Positions 1-8,059 of a stretch of 64,000 nt of DNA are shown in pieces (the first letter of the stretch is position 1; every line of letters begins with the position of its first letter). Below the pieces are notes generated by a model, which searched no databases, was not told the origin of the DNA, and saw only the letters and a program-made list of their open reading frames with translations. A program made the translations under genes and the position numbers. This DNA is from Deltaproteobacteria bacterium (GTDB lineage Bacteria; Myxococcota_A; Polyangia; Polyangiales; JADJMO01): contig JACPFM010000106.1 of NCBI GenBank assembly GCA_016182965.1, positions 1 through 64,000 of the forward strand, given 5' to 3'.

Positions 1-557
1 GAGAAGTTCTTCTTCACCAGCGGGAGGTTGCCGAAGAAGTACCCGGCGAACACGCAGATCACGGCCCACATCACCGCCCCGAGGACGTTGTAGGTCATGA
101 ACTTCGTGTATTTCATGCTCCCGACGCCCGCGACGAACGGCGCGAACGTGCGGACGATGGGCACGAACCGCGCGATGACCAGCGTCTTTGCGCCGTAGCG
201 CTCGTAGAACTCGGCCGTCTGGTCGAGGTGCTTCTTCTTGATGAAGGGGAGCTTGCCCTTGGCGTGCAGCTTCGGGCCGAGGAGCGTGCCGACCGAGTAG
301 TTGACGCTATCGCCGAGGATGGCGGCCACGAGCAGGAGCCCGAGCACGACCCACACGTTCAACGAGCCGAGCCCGGCGAACGCGCCCGCGGCGAACAACA
401 GCGAGTCGCCCGGAAGGAACGGCAGGAAGACGAGGCCCGTCTCGCAGAACACGATGGTGAACAGCACGAGGTAGGTGCCGGTCCCGTACGCGGTGATGAT
501 CTGCTGGAGGTGCTTGTCGACGTGAAGGAAGAGGTCGACGACTTGCGGCAGGGCCAT
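1..557 (-). CDS. DedA-family membrane protein (3' end cut by window edge)
   Basis: This is an inner-membrane protein of the DedA (SNARE-associated/VTT) family, a family of undecaprenyl-phosphate or lipid transporters. The translation from the ATG at 557-555 begins MALPQVVDLFLHV. It carries the family hallmark FLPGDSLLFAAG near residue 45 and the conserved RFVPIVRTFAPFVAGVG stretch near residue 125, with long hydrophobic segments on both sides. The C-terminus runs off position 1. The ATG shares one base with the TGA stop of lysC (a TGATG junction), so it is probably translationally coupled to it. No functional link to lysine biosynthesis is implied. The family call is strong; the exact substrate is unknown. 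Confidence 0.9.
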   Translation of the reverse strand, partial: MALPQVVDLFLHVDKHLQQIITAYGTGTYLVLFTIVFCETGLVFLPFLPGDSLLFAAGAFAGLGSLNVWVVLGLLLVAAILGDSVNYSVGTLLGPKLHAKGKLPFIKKKHLDQTAEFYERYGAKTLVIARFVPIVRTFAPFVAGVGSMKYTKFMTYNVLGAVMWAVICVFAGYFFGNLPLVKKNF

Positions 558-1813
558 CAGGCGCTCTCTTCCTTCACGGTGGCCGCGTCGAGCCCGAACC
601 CGGTGTGCAGCGCCCGGACGGCGAGCTCGGTGTACTTCGCCGCCATCAAGCAGGAGACCTTGATCTCGCTGGTGGAGATCGCCTGGATGTTGATGCCCTC
701 GGCGGCCAGGAGCTGGAACATCTTGGCGGCGATGCCGGCGTGCGAGCGCATGCCGAGGCCGACGATGGACACCTTCACCACCTGATCGTCGACGAGGAGG
801 CCCTTCATCCCGACCTTGGGCCCGACGTCGTTGATCACGGCCTTCGCGCGCGCGAGATCGGCCTTGGTGACGGTGAAGGTCACGTCGGTGAGGCCGGCGC
901 CGCCGGTGGCGACGTTCTGGATGATCATGTCGACCGAGACGTGCTTCTCGGCGAGCGCGCCGAAGACCTTCGCCACGACGCCGGGCATGTCTTCGACGCC
1001 GGTGAGGGTCAGCTTGGCCTCGTTCTTGTCGTAGGCGACGCCGGCGATGGTCATCGCCTCCATGTCGGCGCGGGAGAATTTGTCTTCACTCGTCACGATC
1101 GTCCCCTCGGCGTCGCTGAACGACGACCTCACGTGGATGGGTACTCCGTATTTCATCGCGATCTCGACGCTGCGGATCTGCAGCACCTTCGCGCCGAGCG
1201 ACGCGAGCTCGAGCATCTCCTCGTAGGTGATGCGCGGGATCTTGCGGGCGGCGGGGCTGACGTTCGGATCGGTGGTGTAGACCCCGTCGACGTCGGTGTA
1301 GATCTCGCACACGTCGGCGTCGATCGCGGCGGCGATCGCCACCGCGGACGTGTCGGAGCCGCCCCGGCCGAGGGTCGTGATGTTCCCGGCGTCGTCGACG
1401 CCCTGGAAGCCGGCGACCACGCACACCGCGCCCTGGCGGGTGACCTCGGTGATCCTGGTGTCGTCGATGGCTCGGATGCGCGCCTTGGTGAAGGCGTCGT
1501 CGGTGAGGATGCGCACCTGATGTCCGAGCAGCGACCGCGCGGCGACGCCCTGCTGCTGAAGGGCGAGCGCGGTGAGCGCCGCGGTCACCTGCTCGCCGGT
1601 CGCGGCGAGCGCGTCCATCTCGCGAGGGTCGGGGATCTCGCCGAACTCGTGCGCTCGGGCGAGCAGGCGGTTGGTCTCACCGGCCATCGCGCTCACGATC
1701 ACGACCACGTCGTGGCCTTCGCGGCGCACCCGCGCGCAGCGCTGCGCGACGTTGCGGATCCGCTCGACGTTCCCGACGGACGTCCCGCCGAACTTCATCA
1801 CCACCAGGCTCAT
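557..1813 (-). CDS. lysC: Aspartate kinase
   Basis: The enzyme phosphorylates L-aspartate, the first step towards lysine, threonine, methionine and diaminopimelate, in the cytoplasm. The 418-residue product opens with the diagnostic KFGGTSVG at residues 7-14 and contains the GRGGSDTSA and TDVDGVYTTDP kinase motifs. Two ACT regulatory domains follow at about residues 270-335 and 345-410 (second ACT: VSIVGLGMRSHAGIAAKM), as in lysine/threonine feedback-regulated monofunctional enzymes. The length fits the single-function class. An ATG at 1813 follows a weak purine-rich site. It is followed directly by dedA with a 1-nt overlap. Confidence 0.97.
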   Translation of the reverse strand: MSLVVMKFGGTSVGNVERIRNVAQRCARVRREGHDVVVIVSAMAGETNRLLARAHEFGEIPDPREMDALAATGEQVTAALTALALQQQGVAARSLLGHQVRILTDDAFTKARIRAIDDTRITEVTRQGAVCVVAGFQGVDDAGNITTLGRGGSDTSAVAIAAAIDADVCEIYTDVDGVYTTDPNVSPAARKIPRITYEEMLELASLGAKVLQIRSVEIAMKYGVPIHVRSSFSDAEGTIVTSEDKFSRADMEAMTIAGVAYDKNEAKLTLTGVEDMPGVVAKVFGALAEKHVSVDMIIQNVATGGAGLTDVTFTVTKADLARAKAVINDVGPKVGMKGLLVDDQVVKVSIVGLGMRSHAGIAAKMFQLLAAEGINIQAISTSEIKVSCLMAAKYTELAVRALHTGFGLDAATVKEESA

Positions 1814-1874
1814 GCTCTGCTTCCTTACACGCGGGGGACTTGCGCGCCGCGGTTGTCGGGGAGGCCCCGATCTG

Positions 1875-2066
1875 TCACGCCTTGCGCTTGTCGTCGAGCA
1901 GGCTCGCCTGTCCCGGGAGCACGTGCTCGTACTTCGCGAGGACGAGGTCGATCCCCTCGCGGATGTACACAGCCACGGGCACCTTCGTGCGCTCGTGCAG
2001 CACCTTCAGGCGCTCGTTCTGCTCCGGCGTGATGTAAATCGTCGTCGAGAGCTTCTTCCGCGCCAC
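1875..2066 (-). CDS. Ribbon-helix-helix DNA-binding protein, possibly autoregulatory
   Basis: This is a 63-residue protein whose N-terminal half (STTIYITPEQNERLKVLHE) fits a MetJ/Arc/CopG-type ribbon-helix-helix fold: a short beta strand followed by two helices. A basic MARKK leader suits DNA contact. The start is a GTG at 2066. No toxin-like partner lies next to it, so it is either an orphan antitoxin-type repressor or a stand-alone regulator. The upstream promoter contains a perfect inverted repeat between -35 and -10 (see 2073-2101), which suggests self-repression. The predicted transcription start falls almost on the start codon, so the mRNA may be leaderless. Targets are unknown. Confidence 0.75.
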   Translation of the reverse strand: MARKKLSTTIYITPEQNERLKVLHERTKVPVAVYIREGIDLVLAKYEHVLPGQASLLDDKRKA

Positions 2067-2072
2067 GCCATT

Positions 2073-2101
2073 ACATTACGTGGCCATCCACGTATTGTCA
2101 A
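2073..2101 (-). promoter_or_regulatory. Sigma-70-type promoter with embedded operator for the ribbon-helix-helix gene
   Basis: On the minus strand a perfect TTGACA (-35, 2101-2096) is followed by a 17-bp spacer and TAATGT (-10, 2078-2073). The spacer region holds a perfect 7-bp inverted repeat, TACGTGG-CCAT-CCACGTA (2077-2094), where a repressor would block RNA polymerase. The predicted start of transcription is close to the GTG at 2066. The base pattern is seen directly; binding by the adjacent protein is inferred. Confidence 0.65.
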
Positions 2102-2154
2102 GAGGCCAAGTCCTCGAATTTGCGGGGATTTGATCGGTTCTGCCCACGGCGAGA

Positions 2155-3861
2155 TCAGTCGTCGTCGTCGGACTTCTTCTTCTTCTTCTTCTTGGGCGCG
2201 CTGCCCTCGTCGACGTCGATGTCCTTCAGGAGGTCGATGCGCATCGCGTACTTGTAGACGGACTGCTTGTTCGACTCGAGGAGGCCCCCGGCGTTGATCG
2301 CCACGACCTTCCCTTCGCCGTTGAAGATGGGCGACCCGCTGGTCCCGGGCGTGGTCTGGCCTTCGTGCTGGATCAGCCAGGCGTCCTCGAAGGACTCCGC
2401 GCGCTGGCCGAGGGCGTCGGTGACTCGCCCGACGTGGCTGAACATGAACACGGCGACCGGCGAGCCCTCGTCCATCGTGCGACCGGGGAAGCCGATGACG
2501 AACAGCGAGTCGCCCGTCCCGAGCTTCTTCAGGTCGGCCTTGTCGGCGACCTTCACCAGCGCCGGCGCGTCGTCCTCCTCGAGGACGAACAGCCCGACGT
2601 CGGGGGTGATGTTCATGCCGTGGTGCCGGTACTTCGGGTGGCCCTCGTGGCGCGCCACCTTGAACATCTTCGGATCGCCCGAGCCCTTGTTCGACTCGTT
2701 GAGGTGCACCCAGATGTCGGCGCCCTTGTCCTCGAAGTCCTCGGCGGCCTTCACGCAGTGGGCGTTCGACGCGAGGAGGCGCGGCCGGATCGCGAACGCC
2801 GTGCAGAACCCGCCCTTCTCGTACTTCTTGCCGTGATGCGCCACGAGCATGAAGAGGGCCTTCTGGTTCTCCTCGTAGATGCGCCGCCCGATGTTGCCGT
2901 CCTGACCCGCGAGCCCGGCGAGCTTCTTCTCGAGCTCCTTGCGCTTCGGGTCGTTCATCGCGAGGTTCTTGAGCGCCTGCTCGTACTCCTTGCGCAGCTC
3001 GGCCGGGTCCTTCTCCGCGCGCAACGCCACGACGGCCAGACCCGCGATGGCGGCCAGCGTGGCGACGACGAGCACGCCGATGATCGCCTTGAGCTTGCCG
3101 GTCGCCTTCTTGGTCTCCTTCTCGACCATCGCCTTGATCTCGATGGTCGATTTTCCCCGCCGCTGTTGCTGGAGCATCGCGCCGACGTGTGCGAGCAGCG
3201 TCTGCTGACCCATCTTGGGCGCGGGGCCGGGCGGCGGCTGGAGCGGCGGGATCCCGGGGGGAGCCGCGCCGGGCATCGCGGCGAAGGCCTCCTGCGTCGG
3301 CGCCTGCCGCGCCCCTTCCATCGATCCTTGCATCGAGCCCTGCATCGAGCCCTGCATCGAGCCCTGCATCGAGCCGTGCATCGAGCCCTGCATCGAGCCC
3401 TGCATCCCCGGCATGGGGGAAGCGGCCGGCATGCCGTGCGGCGCGTGCATCGCGGGCTGGTGGCCCCACGGCGCCGGCGGCGGTGGCGCGTCCTGCGGCC
3501 AGGCGTGCTGCGGCGCCCCGTACCGTTGCGCGTTGGCGCCGGGCGGCGGGGCGAGCACCTCGACCTGCACGCGCGGGCCCTGCGGCCCGAGCTGGAATTG
3601 ATCGTGCGCGCCGAGCGCGTGCTGCTGGATGCGCCGCAGCCCGTCGAGCGGCAGGAACACGCCGTTGCGGCTGCCGACGTCGACGAGGACCCACGTCCCC
3701 GCGTCGGCGCGGATCTCCGCGTGGTGCGCCGACGCGTCGAGATCCAGGTTCGGGTCGAGCGACAGGTCGTTGTCCGGTGCGCGCCCGATGCGCACGACCG
3801 GCCGCGCGATCTCGACGCGCGATCCCGCGCGCGCGCCCGAGAGCACCGTGAGGCGGAGCAT
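2155..3861 (-). CDS. FHA-domain, membrane-anchored trypsin-like serine protease
   Basis: This 568-residue protein has a phosphothreonine-binding FHA domain at about residues 15-95 (RIGRAPDNDLSLD then GSRNGVFLPL). A Pro/Gly/Met-rich linker follows with about nine tandem MQGS repeats, then one membrane span near 256-279. A chymotrypsin/DegP-type protease domain completes it, with His in NAHCVK (about 368), Asp in TPDVGLFV (about 420) and Ser in PGTSGSPIFN (about 508). All three catalytic residues are present. The C-terminus is a lysine run and then DDDD. The layout places FHA in the cytoplasm and the protease in the periplasm, so phosphorylation could gate proteolysis across the membrane. It lies upstream of, and on the same strand as, the ribbon-helix-helix gene, and next to PP2C and FHA genes. 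Confidence 0.85.
   Translation of the reverse strand: MLRLTVLSGARAGSRVEIARPVVRIGRAPDNDLSLDPNLDLDASAHHAEIRADAGTWVLVDVGSRNGVFLPLDGLRRIQQHALGAHDQFQLGPQGPRVQVEVLAPPPGANAQRYGAPQHAWPQDAPPPPAPWGHQPAMHAPHGMPAASPMPGMQGSMQGSMHGSMQGSMQGSMQGSMQGSMEGARQAPTQEAFAAMPGAAPPGIPPLQPPPGPAPKMGQQTLLAHVGAMLQQQRRGKSTIEIKAMVEKETKKATGKLKAIIGVLVVATLAAIAGLAVVALRAEKDPAELRKEYEQALKNLAMNDPKRKELEKKLAGLAGQDGNIGRRIYEENQKALFMLVAHHGKKYEKGGFCTAFAIRPRLLASNAHCVKAAEDFEDKGADIWVHLNESNKGSGDPKMFKVARHEGHPKYRHHGMNITPDVGLFVLEEDDAPALVKVADKADLKKLGTGDSLFVIGFPGRTMDEGSPVAVFMFSHVGRVTDALGQRAESFEDAWLIQHEGQTTPGTSGSPIFNGEGKVVAINAGGLLESNKQSVYKYAMRIDLLKDIDVDEGSAPKKKKKKKSDDDD
3317..3406. repeat. 12-bp coding tandem repeat (SMQG units)
   Basis: About eight near-identical copies of a 12-bp unit of the GCATCGAGCCCT type lie inside the FHA-protease gene and encode tandem Ser-Met-Gln-Gly in the linker. 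Because the unit is a multiple of three, copy-number change would alter linker length without breaking the frame. Confidence 0.85.
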
Positions 3862-3960
3862 GGCGGGAGAGCTTAGCCCAGCGCGCGTTCCGGCGCGGGC
3901 TCGACCGTCGCGCGGGGAGCGTGCCGATCGAAGGCGTCACCCGCTCGTGGCGGCCGCGGC

Positions 3961-5373
3961 TCAGGGCGGCAGCTTGCCGCCGACCAGCGCGTACACGCCG
4001 ACGACGAGCAGACCGATCGCGAGCAGCGCGGCGACCCAGAGCCACGGCGACGCACTTGCGGAAGACGGCACGCCGGCCGCGCGCAGCTCCACCTCGGAGT
4101 GGGGGCGCGGGTTGGCCGTCGCCCCCGGCGCGGCCGCCACGGCGCCCGCCTCGTCGGACGAGCCCTGCAGCTGCGCGATCAGCTCGGCGTGATTGCCGCC
4201 GACCTGCGTCGCGGCGAGCCGGTGGTTCCCGGGCGCCCCCGGCGGCGTGGCGCGCGTCGCGTCACTTTGCGCCCCGGGGGCCACCGAAGGGGGGCGCGCA
4301 GGCGCCGGCTGCGTGTCCATCGGTGGGTACTGCGTGGTGTCTTCGGTCTGGAAGACGTACTTCGTGTACTTGACCGGGTCGTCTTCGGGCGAGGGGGGCC
4401 GCGGGCCGTCGAACTTCACGACGATGACGGTGATGTTGTCGTGGCCGCCGGCGTCGTTGGCGCGATCGGTCAGCACCTTGCAGACGTCGATCGGCTCGGG
4501 GTGCGCGAGCAGCGCCTGACGCAGCTCCTCGGCGCGGACCATGCCGGAGAGGCCGTCGGAGCAGAGGAGCAGCGTGTCGCCCGCGCGGACCTTCACGTAG
4601 GTGAGATCGACCTGCACGCTGTCGGCGGTGCCGAGCGCCTGCAGGATGATGTTCGAGTGCTCGAAGTTCTCGGCCTCTTCTTCGGTGAGCTGGCCGGCCT
4701 CGATCAGCTGATTGACCAGCGACTGATCGCGCGTGACCAGCTGCAGCTGATCGCCGCGGAGGAGGTAGCCCCGGGAGTCGCCCACCTGCGCGAGGAAGAG
4801 GTGATCGTCGACCAGCGCGGCGGCGGTCGCGGTCGTCCCCATGCCGCGGCGGTTCCGATCGAGCTTCGCCTCGGCGAAGATGCGCATGCCGGCGACCTCG
4901 ACGGCGCGCACGAGGCGCCGCGCGAAGTCGTCGCGGTTGCGCGGCGGCCCGCCCGCCTGCATCTGCTCGTAGATGATGTCGACGGCGAGCTTGCTCGCGA
5001 CCTCGCCGGCCGCCGCGCCGCCCATGCCGTCGCAGACGGCGAACAGGGTGCCGTTCTGACCGACGATGTGCGTGCGGATGTTCTCCATCAGCCCGCGCGC
5101 GCCCTGGCTCAGATCGGCGACGAGGAAGTTGTCCTCGTTGTGCTCGCGGATGCGCCCGACGTCGGTGCGGCCGAACAGACGGATGCGGACCTGGCCCTCG
5201 GCGAGGGGCGGCGCCGCTGCCGGAGGCTGCCCTCCGCCTGGTGCCGGCGCCGCGGGCACCGTCGGTGCGGACGGCGGAACCGGCTCGATGCCCAACGGAA
5301 CGGTGTTCACCCTTCCCTCGCCCTCCGGCGCCATCGGCGCGTTCGCTCCAGGCTCGCCCGCTTTGGAGTTCAT
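3961..5373 (-). CDS. PP2C-family Ser/Thr protein phosphatase, membrane-anchored
   Basis: This is a metal-dependent PPM/PP2C phosphatase that would remove phosphate from Ser/Thr-phosphorylated proteins such as FHA ligands. Starting at the ATG at 5373 it has 470 residues. After a Pro/Ala-rich leader of about 60 residues come the metal-site motifs EDNFLVAD (about 81), CDGMGGAAAGEVAS (about 114), GMGTTATAA, QVGDSRGYLLR, SDGLSG and GGHDNITVIVV. A single C-terminal membrane span (LLAIGLLVVGVYALVGG) follows a disordered Pro/Thr-rich tail. The ATG overlaps the stop of the upstream FHA gene by 4 nt (ATGA), so the two are coupled. Function is confident; targets are inferred from the neighbourhood. Confidence 0.93.
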   Translation of the reverse strand: MNSKAGEPGANAPMAPEGEGRVNTVPLGIEPVPPSAPTVPAAPAPGGGQPPAAAPPLAEGQVRIRLFGRTDVGRIREHNEDNFLVADLSQGARGLMENIRTHIVGQNGTLFAVCDGMGGAAAGEVASKLAVDIIYEQMQAGGPPRNRDDFARRLVRAVEVAGMRIFAEAKLDRNRRGMGTTATAAALVDDHLFLAQVGDSRGYLLRGDQLQLVTRDQSLVNQLIEAGQLTEEEAENFEHSNIILQALGTADSVQVDLTYVKVRAGDTLLLCSDGLSGMVRAEELRQALLAHPEPIDVCKVLTDRANDAGGHDNITVIVVKFDGPRPPSPEDDPVKYTKYVFQTEDTTQYPPMDTQPAPARPPSVAPGAQSDATRATPPGAPGNHRLAATQVGGNHAELIAQLQGSSDEAGAVAAAPGATANPRPHSEVELRAAGVPSSASASPWLWVAALLAIGLLVVGVYALVGGKLPP

Positions 5374-6695
5374 GCCGTGCCCGGCGCCGGCACGTCGACG
5401 CGGAAGAGGTGGTGGCCGACGCGGAACTGATCGCCGTCGCGCAGCACGTGCTCGCCGTGGATCTGCACGAAGGTGCCGTTGGAGGAGCCGAGATCCTGCA
5501 GGGTGTACCCAGCGCCCTCGCGACGAACCGCCGCATGGCGACGGGACATGAAGACGTCCTCCGGGTAGGAGCGGTCGCCCGCCTCGCGGCCGAGGACGAA
5601 CTCGTCGCGCACGAGGTAGAGGACGTCGCGCACGAGCCCTTCGACGGTGCGCTGCAGCAGGCGCGCGCGCACGGTCGGTGCCGGCGAGCCGAAGAGGAGC
5701 ACGCCGTGCTGCATGGCCGGACCGCGTGCCCCCTCGAGTTCGGTCACGGCCTCGAATCTTAGCACCTGCTGACCCAAGAGAAGCAAGTCCCCGTGTGCGA
5801 GCGGGTGGGCCCCGCGCAGGCGCACGAACACGCCGTTGATGGAGCCGAGATCGACCAGGACGACCGAAGGCGGCGCGTGCGGATCGTTGCTCGGGCGCAC
5901 GCTGATGCGCGCGTGCCGCGGCGAGAGGTAGGGATCGTCCGCCAGGATGATGTGCCCCTCGGTGCGGCCGATGTCGGTCGTGTCGATCGCGATCGGGTGC
6001 TGCGCGCCTTCGCTCCCGTCTTTGGCGATGCGCACGAGTCGGGCTCGAACGACCGGCTCGCCGATGCCGTGCAGCGGACGCGTCGGGCCCTGCGGCGCGC
6101 TCATGTCGACGTACGGCGTGACCTGCGGCGTCGCGGGCGCAGCCGAGGCGACTGCGCCGCCCAGCGCCTGGGGGGGGCCGCCGAGCGCGAGGTCGGGAAC
6201 GGCCGGGCGCGGCACGGGCGCGGCCGGGCGAGGTGAGGAGGGCTCGTTCCCGCCGAGGCGCGCCCCACAGAACTTGCAGAAGTCGGCGCCCGGGTCGGCG
6301 ACGCCGCGACAACGGCTGCACACGACTGCGGCCGCGGGCCGCGCCGGCTCGGGCCTCGCGGGCTCGGGCGCGCCGAGCGGCAGACCGCACGAATGGCAGA
6401 ACCGACTGCCGTCCGGGTTCGGTTCACCGCATCGCGTGCACGGGCTGCCCGCGGGCGCTGCCTGCATGGGAGCGACCTGGTCGCTGCGCAGCGTCGAGAT
6501 CTGCGGCCCCTGTTGGGCCGGCACGCCACCCTGCGGCGCGGTCACGAGGTGCGGGATGAGACCGGCCGCCGCGGCGAGCTCGGGCGTCGGCGTCGGCGCG
6601 GCGACGCGCGGCGCCGGCGCGCGCAGGCTCATGCCGCAGTCACGGCAATAGGCGATGCCGTTCGGGTTTTCGCATCCGCAATGCGAGCAGATCAC
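5370..6695 (-). CDS. Triple zinc-ribbon, double FHA-domain protein
   Basis: This predicted cytoplasmic adaptor has three CxxC-x(n)-CxxC zinc ribbons. The first is at residues 3-21 (CSHCG then CRDCG), followed by CTRCG/CHSCG near 88-106 and CSRC/CKFCG near 125-145. FHA domains follow at about 232-302 and 365-430, the latter with GREAGDRSYP and LGSSNGTFVQIHG. Such proteins bind phosphothreonine partners in bacterial kinase networks. I place the start at the GTG at 6695, just before the first ribbon, because the longer reading from 6740 adds only unconserved residues; no clear ribosome site supports either. It is translationally coupled to the PP2C gene. No kinase lies in the cluster. Confidence 0.85.
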   Translation of the reverse strand: MICSHCGCENPNGIAYCRDCGMSLRAPAPRVAAPTPTPELAAAAGLIPHLVTAPQGGVPAQQGPQISTLRSDQVAPMQAAPAGSPCTRCGEPNPDGSRFCHSCGLPLGAPEPARPEPARPAAAVVCSRCRGVADPGADFCKFCGARLGGNEPSSPRPAAPVPRPAVPDLALGGPPQALGGAVASAAPATPQVTPYVDMSAPQGPTRPLHGIGEPVVRARLVRIAKDGSEGAQHPIAIDTTDIGRTEGHIILADDPYLSPRHARISVRPSNDPHAPPSVVLVDLGSINGVFVRLRGAHPLAHGDLLLLGQQVLRFEAVTELEGARGPAMQHGVLLFGSPAPTVRARLLQRTVEGLVRDVLYLVRDEFVLGREAGDRSYPEDVFMSRRHAAVRREGAGYTLQDLGSSNGTFVQIHGEHVLRDGDQFRVGHHLFRVDVPAPGTA

Positions 6696-6759
6696 GGGGC
6701 GAGTATGGGAGCGTGCGACGCGACAAAAGTCGAGCCCCAACGCGACCTTCTCCCGACGT

Positions 6760-7575
6760 TCACAGCGGCTCGTGGAGCTCGAGGCCGAGCTGCAACCCGA
6801 GAAGGTGCGCCAGACCGGCCGGCCGATGCTGACCGGTCGGGTCCGTGAACTCCCGGAAATAGATCGCGCGGTACGACACGACGAAGGACATCGAGAGCTT
6901 CACGCCGAGGTCCCACTCGGCGCCGAAGAACCCGTGGCCCGCGCCGCCGACGGTCGCGATCGTCCAGTTGTCGCCGTAGGTCGCGACCCCGGCGCCCGCC
7001 CCGACGAGCCCGTTGATCGACTCGCCGACCGCCCAGGCCTTCGGGCGCAGCCGCCACTCGCCGCGCAGCTGCTGCAGCACGCCGCGCTGGTAGATGTTGT
7101 GCGAGTCGTGGAAGCTCGCCTCGTACACCGCGCCGAGCGAATAGCCGGGCGTGCGGTACGCGCCGCTGAAGGAGATCCCGCCGCCGCCCGCCAGGATGCA
7201 CTGCTCGGCGGCGCCCTTGGGGCAGACGTTGCCCGGTGCCAACAACGACTCGCTGTGGAACGCGAACCCGTAGCTGAGGTATTGCCCGATGGAAGGGAAC
7301 GGATCGAGCCCCTCCCGCGTGTCGCCGGCCGCCTTTCCCGCCCACGGCGCCGTGGCGCTCCCCGAGGGGGCTGCTGCGCCTCCGGCCGTTGGCGTGGACC
7401 CGGTCGCGGCGGCCGACGCGACGGACGCGGGCGGTTGATCGACGGTGTCGTCGCTCCGCGCGGGGTCCGCCGTGGAGGCGAACGCCCCGGCGATGGCGAT
7501 GCCGAGCGTGGTCGCGCCGCGCGCGACCGTTCGCCGTGCGCCACCGATGAGTGCGTGGGGCCCGTTCTCAGCCAA
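6760..7575 (-). CDS. Predicted outer-membrane beta-barrel-like protein
   Basis: This is a 271-residue protein of no recognised family. A hydrophobic N-terminal segment (TTLGIAIAGAFAS) looks like a signal peptide. It is followed by a Pro/Ala/Gly-rich stretch and then alternating hydrophobic/aromatic strands (ISFSGAYRTPGYSLGAVYEA, WTIATVGGAGHGFFGAEWDL) ending in LGLELHEPL, which suggests a small barrel at the outer membrane. The only in-frame start near the signal is TTG at 7575, so the start is uncertain. It is divergent from the acidic protein gene at 7676. Function is unknown. Confidence 0.6.
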   Translation of the reverse strand: MAENGPHALIGGARRTVARGATTLGIAIAGAFASTADPARSDDTVDQPPASVASAAATGSTPTAGGAAAPSGSATAPWAGKAAGDTREGLDPFPSIGQYLSYGFAFHSESLLAPGNVCPKGAAEQCILAGGGGISFSGAYRTPGYSLGAVYEASFHDSHNIYQRGVLQQLRGEWRLRPKAWAVGESINGLVGAGAGVATYGDNWTIATVGGAGHGFFGAEWDLGVKLSMSFVVSYRAIYFREFTDPTGQHRPAGLAHLLGLQLGLELHEPL

Positions 7576-7635
7576 TGCTCGACGCTTATCGCTCCGGGTC
7601 CGGCGCGCAACTGCCGGGTGTCACACGCCCGCTTG

Positions 7636-7665
7636 TTGACAGCGCGGAGATGGCTAGGCTAGCTC
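7636..7665 (+). promoter_or_regulatory. Candidate promoter of the acidic protein gene
   Basis: A perfect TTGACA at 7636-7641 is followed by an 18-bp spacer and a weak -10-like TAGCTC at 7660-7665. This places the transcript start about 4 nt ahead of the ATG at 7676, leaving almost no leader. The -35 is convincing and the -10 is poor. Confidence 0.4.
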
Positions 7666-7675
7666 CCGCTCTCGC

Positions 7676-8047
7676 ATGGAGATCTTCCTCGACAAAAGGG
7701 CCGTTCGGCAGATTCGTCTTTCCGCGACCGACGCGATCGAGGAAGGCGACACCGAGTCGCTGCGCGAGGACGTCCTCGAGGCGTTCACCGAGGACCAGGT
7801 CGAGGAGATCGAACGGCGCCTCGACAACGGCGATTTCTTCGAGTTTCTGACCGATTGCCTCATGGAGTGGAGCGGCGACGACGTCGACGAGCTCTTCGAG
7901 CTCCTCGAGACCCAGCTCGGCGAGGTCGGCATCGACCTCAAGTACGAGGCCGCCGCCGACGAGGAAGAGGAAGACGACGAGGACATCGACGAGGACGAGG
8001 ACGAGGACGAAGAAGAGGAAGAAGAAGAGGAAGACGACGAGCTTTGA
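7676..8047 (+). CDS. Small acidic protein of unknown function
   Basis: This is a 123-residue cytoplasmic protein with no signal peptide or membrane segment. The N-terminal two thirds (MEIFLDKRAVRQIRLSATDA, then FFEFLTDCLMEWSGDDVDEL) are predicted helical and Asp/Glu-rich. The last 35 residues are almost entirely Asp and Glu. The acidic tail uses GAA/GAG runs that differ from the surrounding codon pattern and could slip during replication. It resembles histone- or nucleic-acid-mimic acidic tails only in composition. The gene ends 12 bp from the convergent TPR lipoprotein gene. I do not recognise the family. Confidence 0.7.
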   Translation: MEIFLDKRAVRQIRLSATDAIEEGDTESLREDVLEAFTEDQVEEIERRLDNGDFFEFLTDCLMEWSGDDVDELFELLETQLGEVGIDLKYEAAADEEEEDDEDIDEDEDEDEEEEEEEEDDEL

Positions 8048-8059
8048 TCGCGTCGCGCC

